Notes: a model not told the origin generated them from the letters alone. Positions 25,646 to 33,839 are shown, numbered from the stretch's first letter. The stretch is DNA of 64,000 nt from Pseudonocardia sediminis (GCF_004217185.1 NZ_SHKL01000001.1:4648001-4712000); one strand, 5' to 3'. Translations and numbers: made by a program.

Positions 25646-26497
25646 CTACGCCACGTCTACAGACGTCCTGACGCCTTTAGACAAATTGCAGCGCAAGTGT
25701 GCTGGTTGCGTATTCGCGTAGGTATGCTCACCGCCGCGAGCAAGTGGAATAATGTGATCGACCGAGAACGACATCGGGTCGGGATGCTTCAGGTCCTCAT
25801 CGATCCCCCTGTCACAGAGACCACAGCGGCCTGCGAAGCGGTCCATGAGAACTCGTCGCTCGACCACGTCGTACGGCGCTTGGTGACGGCGCGCGCGCCT
25901 CGCGTGCTGCAGTTGAGCGACGAACTCTCGGTTCGACTTACGCCAGACAGCCTTGATGTCGCGGAGTCGCTGCTTGTGACAGTCCAGCGAACACGTCGCG
26001 GTGAGACCGCCCTTGCGGTTGTCGGCCTGCTCAGTCGCGCCACAAACGAGACACGGAGCTAGCCTGCGTCGTCGTTTGGCAGCCCGTTCTGTCGACGTCT
26101 TTACTGAAGCGCGGAGACGACGGACGTGCTCCACTTTCGCTCGGTCATCTCGTCGCCGAGCGCAACCCGCGCAGTATCTGGTCCGACCACCACGCTCAGC
26201 AACCCGCGTAGTCCCCGGAACCAAATCCGGAAGGGCCGCCTTGCAGGATCCGCACAAAACTGGCACTACTGGATCCACGCCGTATCGTCGAGCCTGGTTG
26301 TAATGCGGGTAGCAGAGCCCACGACAGAGACGCTTCTGATCCTGGACACATCCAGGGACTCGGCAGCTAGTCGGGCGTGGAGGAGGGGTCGTCGACCCAC
26401 GCGCGATCCTGCGAGACCGTGCGTAGTGGCGCTGGCATAGGGCCTTGGCGTGGACGGGACGACCGCAATCGGGGGTGGAACATATAGGCTCGCTCAC
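25646..26497 (-). CDS. HNH homing endonuclease with zinc-finger N-terminus
   Basis: A 283-residue protein. Several Cys/His zinc-binding clusters fill the first 165 residues (CSTPDCGRPVHAKALCQRHY, CRVPGC...CRGLCYPHY, CGSC...CAGC, CLVCGA). The HNH nuclease domain is at about 215-275 (CGLC, FSVDHIIPLARGGEHTYANT, LRCNLSKG). Zinc modules likely bind DNA and the HNH site nicks or cuts it. It interrupts the tail-terminator/major-tail gene order and is bounded by hairpins on both sides, as expected for a free-standing mobile endonuclease. Confidence 0.85.
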   Translation of the reverse strand: MSEPICSTPDCGRPVHAKALCQRHYARSRRIARGSTTPPPRPTSCRVPGCVQDQKRLCRGLCYPHYNQARRYGVDPVVPVLCGSCKAALPDLVPGTTRVAERGGRTRYCAGCARRRDDRAKVEHVRRLRASVKTSTERAAKRRRRLAPCLVCGATEQADNRKGGLTATCSLDCHKQRLRDIKAVWRKSNREFVAQLQHARRARRHQAPYDVVERRVLMDRFAGRCGLCDRGIDEDLKHPDPMSFSVDHIIPLARGGEHTYANTQPAHLRCNLSKGVRTSVDVA

Positions 26498-26536
26498 GCG
26501 AGCACCTCCGGAGATCAGAGTCCAGGTGCTTGCACT

Positions 26537-26597
26537 GCGTCGGGGGGTGTTGAAGGCACCCTCCGACGCCCTTTCATTCTACCCACTTTATGGGTAG
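26537..26597. terminator. Two adjacent hairpins upstream of HNH gene
   Basis: GCGTCGGGGGGTG (26537-26549) pairs with CACCCTCCGACGC (26557-26569). CTACCCA (26579-26585) pairs with TGGGTAG (26591-26597) and overlaps the tail-terminator stop codon. They probably end the head operon transcript before the inserted nuclease. Confidence 0.55.
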
Positions 26598-27040
26598 ACG
26601 GTGGGCTTATCCCAGTGAGGGCGGAGACGTATTAAGTAGCCTCCCTCAGTTCTCCGATCATCTTCATCGGTGATCGGGAACGGTGCCGGTGCTGACGACT
26701 CCGTGATCCGGTGAATCGCGATCCCCTTGTGTGATCCTCCGTCGCGGTACGACAGGAGAATCCGGCGGAGCTCGCGCGTGATCTCCTGCGATTCGACGCG
26801 GGACGGCGCCCACGAAGCGACGTAGACGACGCCGACGAGGAGGTCGCCGATCGCGTTGACCCCGCCGACACCGGGCGCGAGCTGGGCGTGGACGTAGCGC
26901 TCGTCCCGGTCGTCCGGGGTCCGTGTGCCGACCCGCTCGAGGCCCAACCGTTCCCCGGCGACTTCGACGTCCGCAGCCATGTCCTTGATGAGCGCTTCGA
27001 CGTCAGGGAACTGGTCAGTAACGGCGAGTGGGGCCGGCAC
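26588..27040 (-). CDS. Tail terminator protein
   Basis: A 150-residue protein started at GTG 27040, which overlaps the preceding TAG (TAGTG). The pattern VEALIKDMAADVEVAGERLG..., HAQLAPGVGGVNAIGDLLVG, VASWAPSRVESQEITRELRR and a final YLIRLRPHWDKPTVYP is that of small tail-terminator/tail-completion proteins that cap the tube next to the head. It lies between the neck proteins and the major tail gene. Confidence 0.65.
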   Translation of the reverse strand: MPAPLAVTDQFPDVEALIKDMAADVEVAGERLGLERVGTRTPDDRDERYVHAQLAPGVGGVNAIGDLLVGVVYVASWAPSRVESQEITRELRRILLSYRDGGSHKGIAIHRITESSAPAPFPITDEDDRRTEGGYLIRLRPHWDKPTVYP

Positions 27041-27423
27041 TAGGTGGCCTTCGCCGCGCCGAGTGCTTTCGCGACGTAGTTCCGCTCGGTGGTGACCGAG
27101 TTGCCGACGTCCTGCGGTACAGCAGCACCGCCGCGAGGACGATTCCGCCCCGAGTAGGAGTCCTGCACGACACGGACGGCTACCCGGTCCCCGGTGACGG
27201 ACTTGTGGCCGCCCTCCACGCGAGTCGATCGTGCGGTACCGCCTCCGCCTGCCCTGTTCGACTTCGGGGTGAAGCCGGCCAGGATCGGGGCGAACTTCTC
27301 CGCAGCCGGCCGGAGGGCTTGCTGCTCGATGCGACGGGACTTCAGCAGAGCTCGAACGTTGCGCTGGTTCGGCCGGAAACCATCCACCGCGACCTCCACA
27401 GTTGTGATGACGGCGGCGGACAC
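27040..27423 (-). CDS. Neck/tail completion protein (HK97 gp10-like)
   Basis: A 127-residue basic protein with the HK97 gp10-like pattern: an N-terminal helix ending in LKSRRIEQQALRPAAEKFAP, a Gly-rich loop with GFTPKSNRAGGGGTARST and a beta region. Such proteins join head-tail connector to tail tube. GTG start at 27423. It overlaps the tail terminator by one base. Confidence 0.6.
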   Translation of the reverse strand: MSAAVITTVEVAVDGFRPNQRNVRALLKSRRIEQQALRPAAEKFAPILAGFTPKSNRAGGGGTARSTRVEGGHKSVTGDRVAVRVVQDSYSGRNRPRGGAAVPQDVGNSVTTERNYVAKALGAAKAT

Positions 27424-27460
27424 AGGTAACGATCACGGTGGCCGTGTACGAATAGCGGGC

Positions 27461-27676
27461 ATGGTGGTCACCGTGTCGCTGCGCAGTGTCGTGACAGCGT
27501 TTGTCCTGTTCGTGGCTTTCGGCCTGTTCGTGGCCGGCCCGATCTACCTTGTTGCGAACAACTTGCCGATGGTGGCGTTCATCGTCGGCCTGTTCGGGTT
27601 CGCAGCGGTGTTCGCGTGGGTGCTGTCGCGCGGTATCGACGTGGCGGCCCGGTTGTTTCGGCGTGTCAGCCGGTAG
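27461..27676 (+). CDS. Plus-strand two-helix membrane protein (moron candidate)
   Basis: A 71-residue ORF on the opposite strand in the only real gap of the head-tail joining cluster. Two hydrophobic helices (SVVTAFVLFVAFGLFVAGPIY and PMVAFIVGLFGFAAVFAWVL) are followed by a basic tail (RLFRRVSR). No leftward ORF fits this gap, which supports coding on the plus strand. TACGAAT lies 7 nt before the ATG, possibly a -10 of a leaderless transcript. Such isolated, independently transcribed genes (morons) often encode membrane proteins for superinfection exclusion; function here is unproven. Confidence 0.6.
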   Translation: MVVTVSLRSVVTAFVLFVAFGLFVAGPIYLVANNLPMVAFIVGLFGFAAVFAWVLSRGIDVAARLFRRVSR

Positions 27677-28373
27677 TCCGCTCGAGGTGCACGATCAGAC
27701 CTGGTTCACCCGTCGAGTTCGCTGACGGCCACGTCTCGGGTGAACCGATGACCCGCCACGGGCCGAGCGCCTTCAAGCTCGAACCAACGGCCGGTTCCGG
27801 GTCGCTTGCCCGTCGGACCCGGTCCGTCGCACGGATGTCAGCTGAGGCGTCCGCGACGTACAGGTCAGCTTTAGTCGTGACCCGCTGCCCCGTCGTGAGA
27901 TCCTCGGAACCAGGCGTGAGGCGGACCGTGCAGCCGGTGACGGCGTGCTCGGTGGGGGCCCCGACGATGTCGCCATCGTTATCCCGCGCCGCCCGCACCA
28001 CGATGACCGTCTCCAGGGTCGACCCGGTTCCCGCATAGGTGATGTCGAGCTCGACATGGTCCACCCGACCGCGAAGGTCCGGCCACACCGCAGGCTGCCC
28101 AGCAACGTCCAGGCGGGTTCGGCCTGACGCGCCGACGAGCCACCCGTCCACCTCGACGAGGTCCCGGGTCCGGATCTGACCGAGGACCGCGCCGCCGTAC
28201 ACGCGGAACTCCCGAACCGGCTTCCCGGCGGTCGCCTCGTCCCCGCCAGTGGTGCCGCGGGGTTCGACGAAGCAGCCGGCGACCGTGTCCACGACCCCGG
28301 ACTCGACCAGAGCCCCGTCGACGCGCTCACGCCGGATCACGCGGACTGTCTGGCCGCCGATGCTGCGCGCCAC
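27666..28373 (-). CDS. Head-tail stopper-like protein, internally duplicated
   Basis: A 235-residue protein composed of two similar halves. Each half has a VxxR...G...V.GC.V start (AGCFVEPRG; TGCTVRLTP), a mid strand ending in a 'D-x-V' turn and a tryptophan motif (WLVGASGRTRLDVAGQPAVW; WRVIGSPETWPSANSTGEPG). A single copy is typical of actinophage head-closure proteins of about 110-120 residues. The fusion would place two stopper domains in one chain. It lies between the connector and the tail completion genes. Confidence 0.6.
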   Translation of the reverse strand: MARSIGGQTVRVIRRERVDGALVESGVVDTVAGCFVEPRGTTGGDEATAGKPVREFRVYGGAVLGQIRTRDLVEVDGWLVGASGRTRLDVAGQPAVWPDLRGRVDHVELDITYAGTGSTLETVIVVRAARDNDGDIVGAPTEHAVTGCTVRLTPGSEDLTTGQRVTTKADLYVADASADIRATDRVRRASDPEPAVGSSLKALGPWRVIGSPETWPSANSTGEPGLIVHLERTTG

Positions 28374-28374
28374 G

Positions 28375-28776
28375 TCAGCCCCACAGGGAGACGCTGTAGC
28401 CGCGTCCCGTCGAACTACCGGTGGCGACTGCCGTGGAGGTGCCGTTGAGCAGAGCCCGCTGGTCCGCCGTCAAACGCAGCAGACCAGACGCGACCGCGAC
28501 GTTGATCGTGTGCGACGTCGACAACCCGCCCACCGTCTGAGACTCGGACTGGCGGGCCCGCGGATTGTTCATCACCGACGCCACCATCTCCGACTCGACC
28601 CGCACCACCCTGATCTCCGGTGTGCGGCCGTCCCCGACCCGGGCCTGCAGGTCGGGGAACTCAACAAGGATCAGGTCCTCGGCCTGCTCGAGGAGCGTTG
28701 CCACCTTGCCGGCGTCGTCCTCGACAGTCAGGTCGGGGGCGTAGATCAGGACGTCGTTGAAGTCGGCGAACGCCAC
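28375..28776 (-). CDS. Head-tail adaptor (Gp15/Gp19-like connector)
   Basis: A 133-residue protein with the helical bundle pattern of phage head-tail adaptors (FNDVLIYAPDLTVEDDAGKV, ATLLEQAEDLILVEFPDL) followed by RVGDGRTPEIRVVRVESEMV and an exposed loop carrying NPRARQSESQTVGG, which is characteristic of the Gp19/Gp15/Gp42 family. It connects the portal ring to the stopper. It lies two genes after the capsid gene. Confidence 0.75.
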   Translation of the reverse strand: MAFADFNDVLIYAPDLTVEDDAGKVATLLEQAEDLILVEFPDLQARVGDGRTPEIRVVRVESEMVASVMNNPRARQSESQTVGGLSTSHTINVAVASGLLRLTADQRALLNGTSTAVATGSSTGRGYSVSLWG

Positions 28777-28793
28777 ACCAGCCCCCTACCCCG

Positions 28794-29147
28794 TCAGTCC
28801 GTCTCGGTCTCTCCGGTGTCCAGGTTGTGAGTGACGGTCACAAGCTTCCCGTCAGGGCCACGAACCTGGTACTTCTCGACCCGGTCGGGGCCCTTGTCGT
28901 GCTCGGGCTCCTCCGGCTGCGGGAGCGGAATGACGGCGTTCACCGTCTGGTACCCGGCAGCCGCGGCTGCGGCCTTGTCGGGCTCCACCGAGGTAGCCCG
29001 CTCGTACGGGTCGGTGGTGTCGTGCGGGGCGTCGCCCGGCTCGACGACGCTGGGCCGGTCGATGTGGTGATCGAGCGTGGTCTGCTTACGCTCCCGGCGC
29101 CGACGGGTCGGCTGCTGTCCGGGGGTCTCCGCTGCTGTAGCGGCCAT
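28794..29147 (-). CDS. Hypothetical head-region protein
   Basis: A 117-residue protein with a basic N-terminus (TRRRRERKQ), a central acidic disordered part and a C-terminal small domain (VEKYQVRGPDGKLVTVTHNL). A small protein at this place, after the capsid gene, is common in actinophages and may be a capsid accessory protein. No family can be named. Confidence 0.5.
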   Translation of the reverse strand: MAATAAETPGQQPTRRRRERKQTTLDHHIDRPSVVEPGDAPHDTTDPYERATSVEPDKAAAAAAGYQTVNAVIPLPQPEEPEHDKGPDRVEKYQVRGPDGKLVTVTHNLDTGETETD

Positions 29148-29191
29148 GATGATCTCCTGCGGGTGTGGGGTGGTCTGGGTTGCGGCTACGG

Positions 29192-30130
29192 TCAGCTGTT
29201 GAGAACTCCGCGCAAACGAGCGCTCGCCTTCGGACCGAACGAAGCCAGCCCCACGTAGAACTCGATCCGTGTCCGGTAGACCGGCTTGGAGTCGATCTCG
29301 CCGAGGTCGTACACCTGGACGCCGCCGTTGGTGATACCGGTCGTGCCGCCGTCCGACTCGTCCTGGCCGAACTTCACCGCGTAGATCGACGACGCGGCCG
29401 AGCTCGAGCCCTGCGTCTCCGTCTGCGGGATGATCGGGGTGCCGTCAGCGCGGGTACCGATGTCCAGCACCGGAACGCCGTGCCAGGTCGCGACCCGCTT
29501 ACCGGTGGAGTCCTCGCGGATCGTCTCCGCGCCACCCAGACGGCGGCCGGCAGACAGGATCCGGGCCCGGATCGCGGCGTTCGTGTAGAGCGCGTCAGCG
29601 CCACCGTCCACAGCGGCCATGAGGGCGTCGAGGGCGTCGAAGAAGTCGTGCCCACCCGCGACCGGCCCCATACCGTTCGTGGCCGTGTCGATGACCTGCG
29701 AACCGGCGATCCGCTTCTTCAGGCCGTCGAACGCCTTCGAGTCGACCGCCACGTCACCGTTGATGAACGTGTCCTGGAACTTGTAGGACGACGACTTCAC
29801 CTTCATGCGGGCCTGGTTCGCCCGCAGGCTCCCCAGGTCCGACGGGGTCGTCTGCTCCAGGAACTTGTCCACGTCCGCGTCGCCACCGAGAATGCTCAGC
29901 TTCTCGGTCGCCTGCACGATGGTGCCCGTGGACTCGATGTACGCCTCGTTAACCCCTCGGAAAGCCACTCCGGGCAGGGTCTGTTCCATGTTGTAGGCGT
30001 AGGCGTTGCCGGCGATCGGCATCAGCGGGAGACGGTCGAGCAGTGGAGACTCGATTACGAACGTCTCCATGATGCCCTGCGCCAGCGGCGTGGGCGCGTA
30101 CCGAGAAGCCTCGGCCAGGGTCATTGCCAC
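29192..30130 (-). CDS. Major capsid protein (HK97 fold)
   Basis: A 312-residue protein located just after the scaffold gene. It shows HK97-fold hallmarks: N-arm (LAEASRYAPTPLAQGIMETF), E-loop region (GNAYAYNMEQTLPGVAFRG), spine helix (KLSILGGDADVDKFLEQ) and P-domain, with an A-domain end (SIYAVKFGQDESDGGTTGIT). There is no prohead protease gene beside it. GTG at 30130 has AAGGAGG upstream at 9 nt; an ATG lies two codons further. Confidence 0.85.
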   Translation of the reverse strand: MAMTLAEASRYAPTPLAQGIMETFVIESPLLDRLPLMPIAGNAYAYNMEQTLPGVAFRGVNEAYIESTGTIVQATEKLSILGGDADVDKFLEQTTPSDLGSLRANQARMKVKSSSYKFQDTFINGDVAVDSKAFDGLKKRIAGSQVIDTATNGMGPVAGGHDFFDALDALMAAVDGGADALYTNAAIRARILSAGRRLGGAETIREDSTGKRVATWHGVPVLDIGTRADGTPIIPQTETQGSSSAASSIYAVKFGQDESDGGTTGITNGGVQVYDLGEIDSKPVYRTRIEFYVGLASFGPKASARLRGVLNS

Positions 30131-30184
30131 AGTGGTTCCCCTCCTTGGGGATGGCCCCGGTCGAGTGTCGAGCCGGGAGTAGGT

Positions 30185-31039
30185 CTACTTCTTGGATTCC
30201 GAGAAGGCGGCGGCCATTCGTCCGACGCCCGGGGTCGCGTTCGCGGAGCCGGGCTGGGTGCCGTTTCCGGTCGCGCCGATGCCCGCGTCAGATGCGGGGG
30301 CCGCGGTCTTGGTGGAGCGGTACGCCTCGTTGCCGTCGACCGCGGACTTGATGACCGCGGCCAGGTCCTTCTCGAAGCTGTCGCTGGCCGGGTCCATGTC
30401 CTTGATGGAGTCGGCGACGCGGCGGGAGTCGAGGACAGCGGCGACGTTCGCGCCGAGCTTCGGGTCTGAACCGATCCGCCACGCGGCGAGCTCGACCCGC
30501 TGCTGGCGGATCGTGTCCTCGCGTGACTGGACCTCTCGGTCCTTCTCCGCGGAGACTTCTGTGAGCCGGGCGTCGCGCTCGGCCACCGCCCGCTGCAGAG
30601 CCTCCGGGTCGGGCGGAGCGTCGCCCTTCTTGACCCCGAGTGCGACAGCCAGGTTGTCCATCAGGTCCTGGTGGGCCTTCGCCGCACGTTCGACCTCGGC
30701 CTGCTTGTCCTTGACCGCCTGCTCGGCTGTCTTGCGGTCTTCCCGTTCCTTCTGGAGGGTCCGCTCGAGCTTCGAGGTGTCGCCGCCAGGCTTCTGCTCG
30801 GCGGGTTTGCCAGATCCTTCGGGGTCGGCGTCGCGCCGACCCTCATGGTTCTGACCGGGCCCACTGGGCTTACCGGCGGTGCCGGTCTCGGAGCCGCCAC
30901 CGCTCTCGTCGCCAGACTCAGCCTGCTCGGCAGAACTAGTCGTTGCTGCCGCAGTGTTTCCGGCGCCTCCGCCGGAGCCTCCCTCGCCCTCAGCGAGAGC
31001 GGTCAGGAGCAGCGCGGAGAATCGCTTGTTGTTCTTCAT
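30185..31039 (-). CDS. Scaffolding protein
   Basis: A 284-residue protein: a Gly/Ser/Glu-rich disordered N-terminus (about 15-85), a long coiled coil (about 90-190, LERTLQKEREDRKTAEQAVK...), and a C-terminal part with helix-turn-helix and final GRMAAAFSESKK that would bind the capsid inside. This layout and the location just upstream of the major capsid gene are diagnostic of siphovirus scaffolds. Confidence 0.8.
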   Translation of the reverse strand: MKNNKRFSALLLTALAEGEGGSGGGAGNTAAATTSSAEQAESGDESGGGSETGTAGKPSGPGQNHEGRRDADPEGSGKPAEQKPGGDTSKLERTLQKEREDRKTAEQAVKDKQAEVERAAKAHQDLMDNLAVALGVKKGDAPPDPEALQRAVAERDARLTEVSAEKDREVQSREDTIRQQRVELAAWRIGSDPKLGANVAAVLDSRRVADSIKDMDPASDSFEKDLAAVIKSAVDGNEAYRSTKTAAPASDAGIGATGNGTQPGSANATPGVGRMAAAFSESKK

Positions 31040-31056
31040 GGGGTGTCCACTTCTTG

Positions 31057-31132
31057 GGCGTCGCGCCCGTGTTGGGACGTCACCGGGGCGTCGCGCCGAG
31101 ATGACTGATGCCTGCTGTGCCGGCGTCGCGCC
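31057..31132. repeat. Three copies of GGCGTCGCGCC upstream of scaffold gene
   Basis: GGCGTCGCGCC occurs at 31057-31067, 31087-31097 and 31122-31132 in the 137-bp gap between the MuF-like and scaffold genes. A fourth copy lies inside the scaffold gene at 30827-30837. The element has inverted arms (GGCG/CGCC). It may be a protein site, an RNA structure or a recombination remnant. Confidence 0.5.
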
Positions 31133-31176
31133 AGGAGCAGGTGTTCCGCCCGTTAAGCGCCGGGCAGAGCGCAGGT

Positions 31177-31746
31177 CTAATCGGTGATATAGCCGAACTT
31201 CCGGAGCAGCTTGACCGCCGTGTCCCGGTCGCCGTCAGCGATCTCAAGCACGCTCTCCGGCATCAGCCGCGGCACCTTCGCCCGGCTGTACCGGGTCGGG
31301 CCCTTCTCGGAGCCGTACTGGGCGATCAAGCGTTTGCCGGCGATACCGCCCCGCGTGGTGCCCTCGTCGGTGACGTACAGCTGGCGGCCGTACACGTCGA
31401 CCCGTTCGAGTTTCCCTCGGGACTTACCGCCGCGGAGCATCTGCTGTTCCGCGTTCGTGAGTCGCCCCGGTCGGGACAGGCCCTTGGCGCCGCGGCGGGC
31501 GTTCACGGCCTGGTTCATGTCGGCGCCCAGCCGGATCGCCTCAGCGGTGGCCTTGCCGAAGTACTTGTTCTGGTCCGACTCCGTCAAAGACTCGAAGTAC
31601 GCCTGCGGGTCCGTGACGAGGTCGTCGGCCGCGTCTTCGGCGGCCGGGATGTGGATGCAGTCGCAACTTGGGGTTGTCTCGGGTGCCGCTGGAAACCAGA
31701 CGACACCCGATACCTCCGTCCCGCGAGGATCGCGCAACGACCGCAC
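31177..31746 (-). CDS. MuF-like capsid protein, C-terminal part (other frame)
   Basis: This frame, open from a GTG at 31746 with no ribosome site, becomes protein-like from CDCIHIPAAEDAADDLVTDP onward. That is the usual continuation of the MuF/head-morphogenesis motif GFQRHPRCDC. The rest (GADMNQAVNARRGAKGLSRP, ... KVPRLMPESVLEIADGDRDT, KLLRKFGYITD) is the C-terminal domain of this family. The upstream half lies in another frame (31584-32267), so the genuine product needs a frameshift, or this part is separately translated or inactive. Confidence 0.65.
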   Translation of the reverse strand: MRSLRDPRGTEVSGVVWFPAAPETTPSCDCIHIPAAEDAADDLVTDPQAYFESLTESDQNKYFGKATAEAIRLGADMNQAVNARRGAKGLSRPGRLTNAEQQMLRGGKSRGKLERVDVYGRQLYVTDEGTTRGGIAGKRLIAQYGSEKGPTRYSRAKVPRLMPESVLEIADGDRDTAVKLLRKFGYITD

Positions 31747-32267
31747 GACGGAGGGACTAGCATCCGGACGTAGCCTGTGACCTGCGGTTCGACCGCCATC
31801 TCGATGTCGGTTGCGGCCCGGCCGGTGTCGGAAATCTGTGTGTTGACGATCGTCGCCAGTGACTCCTCACCGGACGCGATCGCCTCGTCGGCTGGCTTAC
31901 CTCGCGCAATGTCCGCCAACGTCGCGAAGATCGGGGCGTACATCAGGTCGTCGAGATCCCGCCCGTCCGAGGCGATCCCAGTCAGCGCGTCCGGGAGCAG
32001 GTCCCCCAGAGGCGACGGGTCGACGCCCTGCGCGCGGAGAACCCTGTCGACGTACTCGCCGGCCTGGTCGATCGCCGCCAACTGCAGGGTGCCGACGCCA
32101 GCCATGAGCCGATCTGAAGCGCCGATCCGATCCCAAGACCCGCGGAGGTCGGCGGGGTCGAGCTCGCGCCACACCTTGCGGGCTTCCTGCTCCCCGCGGC
32201 GAGACAACGTCGCCAAGAGCGCGTAGAACGCTCGGGCGGTCTCCGCGACTGCTTCTGCGGTCGCCAC
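31584..32267 (-). CDS. MuF-like capsid protein, N-terminal part
   Basis: A 227-codon frame whose first 197 residues form the helical MuF-like domain (RAFYALLATLSRRGEQEARK..., LAAIDQAGEYVDRVL, SDTGRAATDIEMAVEPQV) ending in the family motif CGRCAILAGRRYRVSSGFQR. After HPR the frame leaves the expected CDC and ends in a low-complexity Arg/Thr/Ser tail (RPPKTRPTTSSRTRRRTSSL). The expected CDCIHIP lies in the other frame 11 nt further on, at 31665. MuF proteins are minor head proteins bound near the portal. Confidence 0.7.
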   Translation of the reverse strand: MATAEAVAETARAFYALLATLSRRGEQEARKVWRELDPADLRGSWDRIGASDRLMAGVGTLQLAAIDQAGEYVDRVLRAQGVDPSPLGDLLPDALTGIASDGRDLDDLMYAPIFATLADIARGKPADEAIASGEESLATIVNTQISDTGRAATDIEMAVEPQVTGYVRMLVPPSCGRCAILAGRRYRVSSGFQRHPRQPQVATASTSRPPKTRPTTSSRTRRRTSSL

Positions 32268-32270
32268 CGG

Positions 32271-33839
32271 CTAAGCCGCCGTCGTCGGGCGGGTCTGGGT
32301 CGCCTGCGGCGGAAGCGTCACCGAGTCCGTAGCTGCGGGAGGCTCCGGTGTCGCCCGGAACCTATCGGCGGCCTGCAGGATCGGATCCGTGGCGGCCTGC
32401 GCCTGCGCGTCCTCGAGCTTCTTACGCTGCTCGTCCTCGCGGAGCTTCAACCACCGCTCCACCTTCTGCGGTGTCGCGCCCGGCAGCAGCTCGTAGCCGG
32501 CCTGCACCGGGAACTCCGCTCCCGACACCAGCTTGACGATGCCGTCGACGAGGACCGCAAACTGCTTCGTCTCCGTCTCCGCCCAAATGACCTCGGACGC
32601 GAGATCCTCGAACTGCTCGCCGCGGGCCCGGTTCGCCAAGCGCATGACCTGCTCCACGGACTCGCCGTTCCAGCGCTTCAGGTCCGAGATCAGGGACTGC
32701 AACGTCGACTCGGCCGCAGTGAGGGTGTCGCTGGACAGGTTCGACATCCGGTTCAGCAAGTACTGCGGCGGCACCTGCCCCGTAGCGAACAAGTCCGTGA
32801 GGAACTCTGTGAGCACCGAGATGTAGTTGCTGAGGTTGCTCTCGGGCATGTCGAACACCTTGGTGTCCGCGCCCGGGAACACCAGCGCTCGGTCTACCCC
32901 GACTCGCCCTGGGGAAGTGACGATCGGCAACGGCTGCCCGTTCGCGTCCAGCAACACCGTCCCGTCCTCGGCGCGCTGCGGCACAATCGCACCGTGCTCA
33001 TCCCGTAGGACTGGGTCGTAGCCGGTGAACACTCTCTGCCGGTAGGCGGAGAACTGCATCGCCAACAGCGTTTGGAAGCGGATCGTGTTGATCGCGTCCT
33101 GCTGCGGCATCAGCTGCTCGAGCGCCGACGTCGGTTCCCCGTCCGCGTCCTGACGGTTGTCGAACGCGACGAACGGGTTGTCCTCCAACGGGTTCGCCCC
33201 GGCCTTCACCAGCGACCACGCGCCCGGGGTGATCGAACCGGACATGCCGCCACGCTCGAACCGGAACCACGACTCGTCGTCGTAGACCACGCCCACCTGC
33301 CGCGACGTCTGACCGTCCACGCCGGCCGGCAGGATCAGCCGCGACGGGGGCCGGTCGTCGACCGTGTACGTCTTGCAAGACCACAACGTCGTCCACGGGT
33401 CGTCCGGGTCCGGCTCGAGATGTACCCGCTTGCCGTTCTCCGGCCGGATCAGCGGCGACTTCCGCGCCTTCTGGTTCGGCCACACGCTCATCAAGCCGCG
33501 CCCGTGCAGGAACGCGTCCGTGTACGGGATCCGCTGCCGGCTGTCGAGCTTGTTCGGCTGCCACACCTCGTTCCAGGTGGCAACATCAGCCTCGTCGTCC
33601 CTGCCAGTGCGGAAACCCTCCGCGCGGAGCCGCTGGATGGGGGTGTCCATCGCCAAGGCGAGCCAGTTAGCGACCGCCTGCTCCCGCAGCTTCAAGTACT
33701 CCGCGTTCACGCCCTCGGGCGCGTACGGCAGGTCCTGGTTGCCCTTGTAGTAGGCGGTGCGGCGCTCGTAGCCGGGCTGCTTCGCGCTGATCCGGGCAAG
33801 CCCGATGTCGAGCCGGTCCCGCGCCTGGGCCTCGTCCAC
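32271..33839 (-). CDS. Portal protein (SPP1 gp6-like)
   Basis: A protein of about 522 residues with the actinophage/SPP1-type portal layout: an N-terminal RDRLDIGLARI...RRTAYYKGNQDLPYAP, LREQAVANWLALAMDTPIQR, a clip/wing (WTTLWSCKTYTVDDR, FRFERGGMSGS), the stem region with PQQDAINTIRFQTLLAMQFS, and a crown (NRMSNLSSDTLTAAESTLQS). It forms the dodecameric DNA channel of the head. GTG at 33839 has a GGGGGT site close upstream; TTG at 33854 is an alternative. Confidence 0.85.
   Translation of the reverse strand: MDEAQARDRLDIGLARISAKQPGYERRTAYYKGNQDLPYAPEGVNAEYLKLREQAVANWLALAMDTPIQRLRAEGFRTGRDDEADVATWNEVWQPNKLDSRQRIPYTDAFLHGRGLMSVWPNQKARKSPLIRPENGKRVHLEPDPDDPWTTLWSCKTYTVDDRPPSRLILPAGVDGQTSRQVGVVYDDESWFRFERGGMSGSITPGAWSLVKAGANPLEDNPFVAFDNRQDADGEPTSALEQLMPQQDAINTIRFQTLLAMQFSAYRQRVFTGYDPVLRDEHGAIVPQRAEDGTVLLDANGQPLPIVTSPGRVGVDRALVFPGADTKVFDMPESNLSNYISVLTEFLTDLFATGQVPPQYLLNRMSNLSSDTLTAAESTLQSLISDLKRWNGESVEQVMRLANRARGEQFEDLASEVIWAETETKQFAVLVDGIVKLVSGAEFPVQAGYELLPGATPQKVERWLKLREDEQRKKLEDAQAQAATDPILQAADRFRATPEPPAATDSVTLPPQATQTRPTTAA

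Noticed and set aside
26588-27436. Long 282-codon leftward frame including the tail terminator
   Set aside because: The N-terminal 130 residues overlap the HK97 gp10-like gene in another frame and are Arg/Cys-rich; a GTG overlapping the upstream stop at 27040 is the sensible start.
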